A stretch of 22,096 nucleotides of DNA from CAYLLN01 sp036496265 (GTDB taxonomy: Bacteria > Planctomycetota > Planctomycetia > Pirellulales > Pirellulaceae). The stretch is from positions 1-22,096 of the forward strand of contig DASXLL010000154.1 in assembly GCA_036496265.1 (NCBI GenBank), read 5' to 3'. Positions 15,539 through 22,096 of the stretch are shown here, one piece after another. The first letter of the stretch is position 1. Each line of letters begins with the position of its first letter. The notes beneath the pieces are model-generated. The model saw nothing but the letters and a program-made list of their open reading frames with translations, was not told where the DNA came from and searched no databases. The position numbers and the translations under genes were made by a program.

Positions 15539-18208
15539 ATGCCGCGCCCCGCTGTCCTTGTTTCCGCTGTCGCTCTTGCCGCTGCCGCTGTGGCCGGGCT
15601 CATTGCGCCCGCGCTGGCTACTGAGTCAGTAACGGCCAAGGTCGATTTCAACCGCGACATCCGGCCAATTCTGTCCAACCAATGCGCCAAGTGCCACGGC
15701 CCCGATTCCAAGGAACGCAAGGGCGGCACCGATGGCCTGCGGTTGGATGTGCGCGACGATGCAATCGCCGATCTCGGCGGCTACGCCGCAATCGTCCCCG
15801 GCCATCCGGAAAAAAGCGAGCTGATCAAACGAATTCTTTCGACCGACGACGACGAGCGCATGCCGCCGAAAGAGAGCGGCAAAAAGCTAACCTCACGCGA
15901 AATCGACTTACTCAAACGCTGGATCGAGCAAGGCGCGGAGTATGCCCAACATTGGTCGTATGTGAAACCAGTCCGACCGCCGCTGCCGGCAGTGAACAAC
16001 GGCAACTGGCCCCGCAATGAAATCGACTATTTCATTTTGCAGCGCCTGGAGCGCGAAGGCCTTTCTCCCTCGCCCGAAGCAGATCGCCACGCGCTTCTTC
16101 GCCGCGCCGCGCTCGACCTGACGGGCTTGCCTCCGACCGCCGAGGACATCCAGATTTTTGTCTCCCCCTCTCCCCCTCTCCCCCTCTCCCCCTCCGTTTC
16201 GAGCGAGGCGGGAACGGGCACAGACGCAGAGTGGGAAAAATTATATTTCGCCTACATCGACAAGCTTCTCGATTCACCTCGTTACGGCGAGCACTGGGCC
16301 CACGCCTGGCTCGACTTGGCCCGCTACGCCGATTCCGCCGGCTACGCCGACGACCCCGCGCGAACGATTTGGCCGTTTCGCGATTACGTCATCCGCTCGC
16401 TGAACGCTAATAAGCCGCTCGATCAATTCACGATCGAGCAGATCGGCGGCGATTTGCTGCCCAAACCGACGGAAGAGCAGCTCACCGCGACAGCCTTTCA
16501 TCGCAACACGCTGACCAACAACGAAGGCGGCACACAAGACGAGGAATTCCGCAACGTCGCGGTCGTCGATCGCGTCAACACGACGATGGCCGTCTGGATG
16601 GGCACCACAATGGCCTGCGCTCAGTGTCACAGCCACAAGTTCGATCCGATCACGCAACAAGAATATTTCCGCTTCTTCGCCTTCTTCAACAATACCGAAG
16701 ACGCCGACAAGAAGGACGAAAGCCCGATCCTGTCGCAGTTCACAAAAGAGCAAGAGCGGCAAAAGGCCACGTGGCAAGCCGAAATCAAGAAGCTCGATGC
16801 CGCTCTGGCCAAAGAATCGACCGAACTCCTCGCAGGCCAGCAAAAATGGGAACAAGAGTTCCCGGGCGACGAAGTCGAGCTTTTGGTTACGCCGGAAGCA
16901 ATCTTAAAAATCCTCACCACCTCGGCCGACGACCGAACGGAAGCACAACAGGGCGAGTTGAAAAAGCATTACCTCGCCGTCGCTCCCCTGCGGCGTCCAC
17001 AGCGCCAAAAACTAGCTCAGGTCAAAAAGCAACTGGCCGACATGAAGCCCGCCTCGACCGTGCCCATCATGCGCGAGCTACCCGAAGCCAAGCGGCGAGT
17101 CACCAAGCTGCAATATCGCGGAAATTACCTCGATCCAGGCGACGAAGTAACTGCCGAAACGCCCAGCTGTTTCCCGTCACTGCCGCTATACCAACCCGAA
17201 GCGTCAGCGAGGGGTTCGGCTGCCTCCACCACTCACCACTCACCACTCACCACTCACTCCGCACCCACCCGCCTTGACCTCGCCCACTGGCTGATCGACG
17301 AAAACAACCCCCTCACCGCCCGCGTTTTCGTCAACCGCTTCTGGGAGCAGATTTTTGGCATCGGTCTCGTCGCCACCAGCGAAGATTTCGGATCCCAAGG
17401 CGAACTGCCATCGCACCCGGAGCTCCTCGACTGGCTCGCGACCGAGCTGATTCGCCTCAATTGGGATCAAAAAGCTTTCTTGAAGCTCCTCGTCACGTCA
17501 GCCGCCTATCGCCAGTCGTCCAAAGTCACGCCCGACCTGCTCGCCCGCGACCCCGACAACCGCCTCCTCGCCCGCGGGCCGCGCGTCCGGCTATCGGCCG
17601 AAATGATCCGCGACCAGGCCCTCGCCGTCAGCGGCCTACTTTCCGCCAAAATGTACGGCCCGCCGGTCAAGCCGCCGCAGCCAACGCTCGGCCTCAACGC
17701 CGCGTTCGGCAGCGCCGTCGATTGGCAAGCCAGCACCGGCGACGACAAATTCCGCCGGGCGCTCTATACGACCTGGCGGCGATCGAATCCGTATCCCTCG
17801 ATGGCGACGTTCGACGCACCCAACCGCGAAGTTTGCACGCTCCGCCGCGACCGCACCAATACGCCGCTGCAGGCTCTCGTCACCCTCAACGACCCCGTCT
17901 ATCTCGAAGCCGCCCAATCGCTCGCGCGACGAATCGCCGCCTCTCGGGGCGCCAGCCCCGCCGAGCGCATCGAATTCGCGTTCAGAACCTGCCTCTCCCG
18001 CCCGCCGCAAGACTTTGAAATACAACGAATCGTGAAACTGTACGAGCAATCGCTGATCGATTTCTTTGCCGACGAAGCGGCCGCAAAAAAAATGGCGACC
18101 GAACCCATCGGTGCCGCCCCCGAGCACTCCAACCCCGCCGAGCTCGCCGCCTGGACGGTCGTCTCCAACGTGCTGCTAAATCTCGACGAAATGTTCATGA
18201 AGCGATAA
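15539..18208 (+). CDS. PSCyt1-DUF1549-DUF1553 planctomycete exported protein
   Basis: An 889-residue protein from the ATG at 15539, where a signal peptide begins (MPRPAVLVSAVALAAAAVAG). In order: a PSCyt1 cytochrome-like domain with CAKCH (C49, C52, H53) in the motif DFNRDIRPILSNQC; DUF1549 (PSCyt2) from about 160, ending near the family motif CAQCHSHKFDPI (C360, C363, H364); a charged helical region of about 390-540; and DUF1553 (PSD1) from about 576 (RLDLAHWLIDENNPLTARVFVNR). The function is unknown; the family is hugely expanded in planctomycetes and is nearly always encoded beside a DUF1501 protein, here two genes downstream. Two in-frame low-complexity insertions (about residues 208-231 and 544-575) are encoded by non-triplet tandem repeats. 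No ribosome site is clear. Confidence 0.92.
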   Translation: MPRPAVLVSAVALAAAAVAGLIAPALATESVTAKVDFNRDIRPILSNQCAKCHGPDSKERKGGTDGLRLDVRDDAIADLGGYAAIVPGHPEKSELIKRILSTDDDERMPPKESGKKLTSREIDLLKRWIEQGAEYAQHWSYVKPVRPPLPAVNNGNWPRNEIDYFILQRLEREGLSPSPEADRHALLRRAALDLTGLPPTAEDIQIFVSPSPPLPLSPSVSSEAGTGTDAEWEKLYFAYIDKLLDSPRYGEHWAHAWLDLARYADSAGYADDPARTIWPFRDYVIRSLNANKPLDQFTIEQIGGDLLPKPTEEQLTATAFHRNTLTNNEGGTQDEEFRNVAVVDRVNTTMAVWMGTTMACAQCHSHKFDPITQQEYFRFFAFFNNTEDADKKDESPILSQFTKEQERQKATWQAEIKKLDAALAKESTELLAGQQKWEQEFPGDEVELLVTPEAILKILTTSADDRTEAQQGELKKHYLAVAPLRRPQRQKLAQVKKQLADMKPASTVPIMRELPEAKRRVTKLQYRGNYLDPGDEVTAETPSCFPSLPLYQPEASARGSAASTTHHSPLTTHSAPTRLDLAHWLIDENNPLTARVFVNRFWEQIFGIGLVATSEDFGSQGELPSHPELLDWLATELIRLNWDQKAFLKLLVTSAAYRQSSKVTPDLLARDPDNRLLARGPRVRLSAEMIRDQALAVSGLLSAKMYGPPVKPPQPTLGLNAAFGSAVDWQASTGDDKFRRALYTTWRRSNPYPSMATFDAPNREVCTLRRDRTNTPLQALVTLNDPVYLEAAQSLARRIAASRGASPAERIEFAFRTCLSRPPQDFEIQRIVKLYEQSLIDFFADEAAAKKMATEPIGAAPEHSNPAELAAWTVVSNVLLNLDEMFMKR
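16162..16193 (+). repeat. Four tandem copies of the 8-mer CTCCCCCT inside the DUF1549/1553 gene
   Basis: Four exact 8-bp units lie back to back within DUF1549. Eight is not a multiple of three, so gain or loss of a unit by slippage would shift the frame, unless three units change together. Confidence 0.9.
17191..17220. repeat. Small palindromic repeat inside the DUF1549/1553 gene
   Basis: CCGAA (17196-17200) and TTCGG (17215-17219) flank GCGTCAGCGAGGGG. It forms part of the insertion ahead of DUF1553 and abuts the heptamer tract. Confidence 0.6.
17231..17258 (+). repeat. Tandem heptamer ACTCACC (three copies plus a partial fourth)
   Basis: Exact 7-bp units at 17231, 17238 and 17245, then ACTCACT. 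They lie in the linker before DUF1553. The unit is not a multiple of three, so length change would shift the frame. Confidence 0.85.
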
Positions 18209-18259
18209 CTTCAACCCTGATAAAATGATGTCAGTACAATGATTTCAGGGAAGCACTTT

Positions 18260-18832
18260 ATGAGCACCAGCACCGCCTTAAAACTGTCGGTAGCGGACTA
18301 TAACCGCATGATTGCGGAGGACGCCTTCCATCCGCTCGGCAAGCGGCGCATCGAGCTTATCTATGGGGAGCTGCGCGAAGTGACACCGCCCGGACCGACG
18401 CATGCTGAAGCCGTTGACCGTCTTGCTCGCTGGAGTTTTACCAACACAGATGGGCGGCAAGTTACGGTTCGAATTCAAAATCCAATCGAAATCCCCGCTT
18501 TCGACAGCGCTCCAGAACCCGATGTTGTCTGGGCCAAAGCCAAACACTATGGCAAGCAACACCCGCAGCCGCGCGACATCCTGCTAGTTATCGAAGTCGC
18601 CGACAGCAGCCTGGCCGAAGATTTGGGCGAGATGGCCGAACTTTACGCCCAAGCGGGAATCAAAGACTACTGGGTCGTTAACATTCCCGACTTTTGCGTC
18701 GAAGTCTTCCGCCAGCCCAAGCGCGGGCGATACATGGATCCTCGCGCGTATCAATCAACCGACGAGCTGGCGCCCCTCGCCTTTCCCAAAATTCACCTGC
18801 CGATCAGCGGCTTATTCAGCGGCACGCTTTAG
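18260..18832 (+). CDS. Uma2-family (DUF820) protein lacking the conserved lysine
   Basis: A 190-residue protein from the ATG at 18260, preceded by AGGGA at nine bases; an ATG at 18239 is in frame but has no such site. The fold is the PD-(D/E)xK-like Uma2 domain: LIYGELREVTPPGPTHAEAV, then EPDVVW (D88), LVIEVADSS (E112) and ELYAQAGIKDYWVVNIPD. In most relatives the last segment begins D-x-G-x-K; here it reads EDLGEMAELY, so the lysine is Met125. One base change (AAG to ATG) would explain this. Nuclease activity has been proposed for the family but its physiological role is unclear. It lies 51 bp after the DUF1553 gene and 12 bp before the DUF1501 gene, all codirectional, an unusual position that splits a normally adjacent pair. 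Confidence 0.85.
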   Translation: MSTSTALKLSVADYNRMIAEDAFHPLGKRRIELIYGELREVTPPGPTHAEAVDRLARWSFTNTDGRQVTVRIQNPIEIPAFDSAPEPDVVWAKAKHYGKQHPQPRDILLVIEVADSSLAEDLGEMAELYAQAGIKDYWVVNIPDFCVEVFRQPKRGRYMDPRAYQSTDELAPLAFPKIHLPISGLFSGTL

Positions 18833-18844
18833 CCGATTTGACTC

Positions 18845-20329
<1,485 letters not shown>

Positions 20330-20330
20330 C

Positions 20331-20388
20331 GTAGGGTAGGCTTCAGCCTGCCGCATCTAACGTGGGGCAGGCTTCCAGCCTGCCACGT
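20331..20388. repeat. Two related hairpin repeats after the DUF1501 gene
   Basis: AGGCT/AGCCT (20338-20342 and 20345-20349) and a longer GGCAGGCT/AGCCTGCC (20366-20373 and 20377-20384, 3-base loop) repeat the same consensus, GTAGGGTAGGCTTCAGCCTGCC versus GTGGGGCAGGCTTCCAGCCTGCC-like. They begin one base after the stop of the DUF1501 gene and may end its transcript, although no T-run follows. Confidence 0.75.
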
Positions 20389-20538
20389 CACTGCAAATCC
20401 CACCTGCTGCCTTTTCTCGACTTATCCAGCGGCCCTAGAGTGGGACAATCTCGCGCAGCGATCGCCGGCCCACCGCCGTGCCTTTACTCGTCTGATGCCT
20501 CGATCGCTTGTGAGACAGCCGGCCTAATCACGAACTCT

Positions 20539-20925
20539 TCACCAAAGCATGGAGACGCCATACGGCGGCAGGTCAGGATCCGTCGAGACGATAGTCAAGC
20601 CGTCCAGCTTGGCTTGCGCGATCAGCAGACAATCGAACGGATCACGATGATGCAGCGGCAAAGTCAACAACTCGCGAAAGTGGCGAAAATCGGGCGTCAA
20701 GACTCTAAATCCGTTAGCGACAAGTGCTCCTGGGAACAGCTCCTCAAAGGGAATTTGCAACTTCAGCTTGCCCAGCCCGAGCTTGATTGCCACTTCCCAT
20801 GCTGTGACGAGGCTGACGGATTTCTCGTTATTTGGATCTTCGATCGCAGCCCGAGCCACGGCGCTCAATCGCGAGTTCCCTTCGCAAAACCAGAGAAACG
20901 CATGGCTGTCGAGCAGCAGCCTCAT
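20539..20925 (-). CDS. VapC-type PIN-domain toxin
   Basis: A 128-residue PIN-domain ribonuclease. The acidic metal-binding residues are all in place: D6 (LLLDSHAFLW), E44 (TAWEVAIK), D95 and D98 (HHRDPFDCLLIAQA), and D116 (IVSTDPDL). This pattern fits the COG3744-like branch of type II toxins, which cut RNA when released from the antitoxin. Its ATG overlaps the antitoxin stop by four bases (ATGA), the usual coupling for vapBC operons. No disruption is seen, so the pair is probably functional. Confidence 0.9.
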   Translation of the reverse strand: MRLLLDSHAFLWFCEGNSRLSAVARAAIEDPNNEKSVSLVTAWEVAIKLGLGKLKLQIPFEELFPGALVANGFRVLTPDFRHFRELLTLPLHHRDPFDCLLIAQAKLDGLTIVSTDPDLPPYGVSMLW

Positions 20926-21140
20926 CCCATATATTCCCGAAACTCTTCCACCGGATCGTCAAACCCGGGCAGCAATTCGATTTTCCCCGCCAGGCAACCA
21001 AACTGCGGTCGTGCACCGGCTGGAGCCGCTTCCAGTGTGGCGGTCACCTTCACCGGCGCGTTTCGCAATTCCGGCGGCAGCGGCAGATGAACGCTGCCAT
21101 CCTTGTCGGGCTCAAGAATCGCCGTAATCGTGCTCATCAT
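20922..21140 (-). CDS. VapB-like antitoxin partner
   Basis: A 72-residue protein (MM start; ATG at 21140 or 21137). The N-terminus, STITAILEPDKDGSVHLPLPPELRN, resembles the short beta-strand-rich start of AbrB- or DUF2281-like antitoxins. The acidic C-terminal tail (LLPGFDDPVEEFREYMG) is a plausible toxin-binding peptide. It is identified mainly by its position: immediately upstream of and overlapping the PIN toxin gene. The promoter should lie in 21141-21446; I cannot pinpoint it. Confidence 0.8.
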   Translation of the reverse strand: MMSTITAILEPDKDGSVHLPLPPELRNAPVKVTATLEAAPAGARPQFGCLAGKIELLPGFDDPVEEFREYMG

Positions 21141-21446
21141 GAAAGTTTAGTTTGCGGCCCAATGGGGGTAAAGCAACAGGTCCGCTTTTTCCCGCAGCTT
21201 GGCAAACGTCTCACGCCGAATCTTAAAGTAGCCCGGCGAGGCCCTTCGCCGGTCTGGGCCTTAACTCAAATCCTCCCTTTCCGCTGCGGCGAAACCAACC
21301 ACTCACCCGTCCCACTTCGCCCGCTCGCTGCTTTCGCTAACTGCGTGGCTCTCTGGTGCCTGACTTCGCCCCTCTAGCACGCGCCCTCCGCCCTTGTGAA
21401 CCCCCGCGAATTTGTTAGCTTGATTGGTTCCCCTCTGGGCAAAAAA
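21141..21446. other. Intergenic stretch with one hairpin, no gene seen
   Basis: These 306 bp separate the toxin-antitoxin pair from the tRNA gene. Neither strand has an open frame with recognisable content. CCGGCGA (21233-21239) and TCGCCGG (21246-21252) form a perfect 7-bp stem around GGCCCT. Promoters for vapBC (leftward) and the tRNA (rightward) must lie here, but I cannot define them. Confidence 0.55.
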
Positions 21447-21519
21447 GCCCCGCTAGCTCAACTGGCAGAGCAATTGACTCTTAATCAATAGGTTGTTGGT
21501 TCGAGTCCAACGCGGGGCA
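21447..21519 (+). tRNA. tRNA-Lys (anticodon CTT)
   Basis: A complete cloverleaf: acceptor GCCCCGC (21447-21453) pairs with GCGGGGC (21512-21518); D-stem GCTC/GAGC; anticodon stem ATTGA/TCAAT with loop CTCTTAA, giving anticodon CTT; variable loop AGGTT; T-stem GTTGG/CCAAC with loop TTCGAGT. The discriminator is A21519. CCA is not encoded and must be added after transcription. The gene is intact, and no duplicated 3' end (integration scar) is visible in the next ~200 bp. Confidence 0.96.
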
Positions 21520-21526
21520 CTTCGTT

Positions 21527-21560
21527 AGCCGCTGACTCAGACCGAGCTGCGGCTTTCTTT
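21527..21560 (+). terminator. Possible terminator after the tRNA gene
   Basis: AGCCGC (21527-21532) and GCGGCT (21549-21554) form a 6-bp stem with a 16-base loop, followed by TTCTTTATTT. The loop is long, so this is only a candidate. Confidence 0.35.
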
Positions 21561-21685
21561 ATTTGTGCGCCAAGCTCTCCGCTATCCACGTTTTGGCCCA
21601 TCAGCAGCTTTCCGTCCCGCCCAGGGCTGGCTGTGTTTTCGACTTATATCACAGCCCAACGTGCGGCCAGTTCCGCCGAATTTAC

Positions 21686-21710
21686 TCCTCTGTGTTCTCT
21701 GTGCCTCTGG
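21686..21710. repeat. Iterated CTCTGTG repeat
   Basis: CCTCTGTGTTCTCTGTGCCT is a run of CTCTGTG units with about a 9-base rhythm, of the same general type as the TTTGCG run at 12156-12197. It lies just downstream of the HEPN remnant. The remainder of 21561-21685 shows nothing recognisable. Confidence 0.45.
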
Positions 21711-21720
21711 CTGCTGACGA

Positions 21721-22096
21721 TCACCGTTGTGCTCGTGAATGTGCTTTTTCGATCAACCCCCGAACGTCCGCCAGCAATGAATCAGCGTCCTCGTCACTGA
21801 ATGTGATTTCAGCCTCCAGGTATCGCCCCGTCTGCCTCATATCCCAGAGGCGATTGAGGGCTGTCGAATGGGCAGCATCGACGTTGCCGATTTTTCGCTG
21901 CAAGTTGAATTTGCTTCTAACTATGCCATGTCCTTTGCTCTTTACGATTTCCTGAAAGTCCAGGCAAAACAAAGCAGCCTTGCCCCAAGCTCGGCCGCAC
22001 TGAAAAGATTGTCGGCAAATGGAATCCACAATTTTTTGTCTCTACAATTCTGCGCCGTATTCAGGAATTGCTCGGCAACGTCTAAGTGCTGCCGTG
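21721..22096 (-). pseudogene. HEPN-domain protein, apparently frameshifted, 5' end outside window
   Basis: Two minus-strand frames together read as one HEPN-like helical protein. The first, from the right edge to a stop at 21942, reads VAEQFLNTAQNCRDKKLWIP then FADNLFSAAELGARLLC. The second, open to the stop at 21721, reads SKGHGIVRSKFNLQRKIGNV, then ALNRLWDMRQTGRYLEAE and FSDEDADSLLADVRGLIEKA. The order and spacing match HEPN helices with a conserved R-x-x-x-R-Y-like turn. The frames overlap, and a one-base indel near 21955-21985, for example at the A4 run 21966-21969, would join them. HEPN proteins are often toxins or RNases paired with MNT nucleotidyltransferases; none is visible in the window. 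It could also be a sequencing error, or the second frame alone could start from a GTG at 22029. Confidence 0.55.

Noticed and set aside
17231..17258. Possible CRISPR-like array
   Set aside because: The units are 7 bp, directly abutting, with no spacers and no cas genes. It is a simple tandem repeat.
20362..21377. Plus-strand frames of up to 242 codons over the toxin-antitoxin pair
   Set aside because: They overlap the VapBC genes, which show intact catalytic residues and the ATGA overlap; the plus-strand products look random.
21447..21720. tRNA-Lys as a genomic-island attachment site
   Set aside because: No duplicate of the tRNA 3' end and no integrase gene are visible in the window.

Overview
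The window looks like a chromosome segment of a planctomycete, most likely Pirellulales-like. The evidence is a full planctomycete-type module (PSCyt1/DUF1549/DUF1553 protein plus Tat-exported DUF1501 protein), a PQQ-like propeller protein, a periplasmic diheme cytochrome c, high GC, few clear Shine-Dalgarno sites, and many short palindromic or iterated repeats scattered between and inside genes. This is inferred from gene content; no 16S rRNA gene is present.

Layout. (1) 1-4824, minus strand: four codirectional genes that look like an envelope or exopolysaccharide locus. In order of transcription they are a Pro/Ala-rich single-pass membrane protein, a CpsD/CapB-like P-loop protein with a long N-terminal extension and an altered Walker A, an ExeA/GspA-type AAA ATPase, and an ArnT/GT39-like membrane glycosyltransferase that runs off the left edge. 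(2) 5092-10113, plus: cobalamin-dependent methionine synthase (metH), then a TerC-family membrane protein. (3) 10288-12126, plus: a diheme cytochrome c, then a Phd/YefM antitoxin whose overlapping toxin frame survives only as a stump. (4) 12260-15277: a TPR lipoprotein (minus), a HAD phosphatase (plus) and a PQQ-like beta-propeller protein (minus). (5) 15539-20329, plus: a DUF1549/DUF1553 protein, a Uma2 protein and a DUF1501 protein; the Uma2 gene splits the usual DUF1553-DUF1501 pair. (6) 20539-21140, minus: an intact VapBC-type toxin-antitoxin pair. (7) 21447-21519: tRNA-Lys(CTT). (8) 21721-22096, minus: a HEPN-domain gene that appears frameshifted and runs off the right edge.

The most striking signal is not a gene cassette. 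It is a population of short repeats of several families (inverted repeats, telomere-like iterations, 7- and 8-bp tandem units), several of which sit in frame inside otherwise conserved genes. metH carries two, the cytochrome c one, and the DUF1549/1553 protein two clusters. A 27-bp sequence is identical in an intergenic hairpin (815-841) and inside the cytochrome gene (10656-10682). A 17-bp element lies upstream of terC (as an inverted pair) and inside the signal-peptide coding region of the TPR lipoprotein. I see no convincing new defence or biosynthetic system; the repeat-invaded coding sequences and the envelope ATPase cluster are the best leads.
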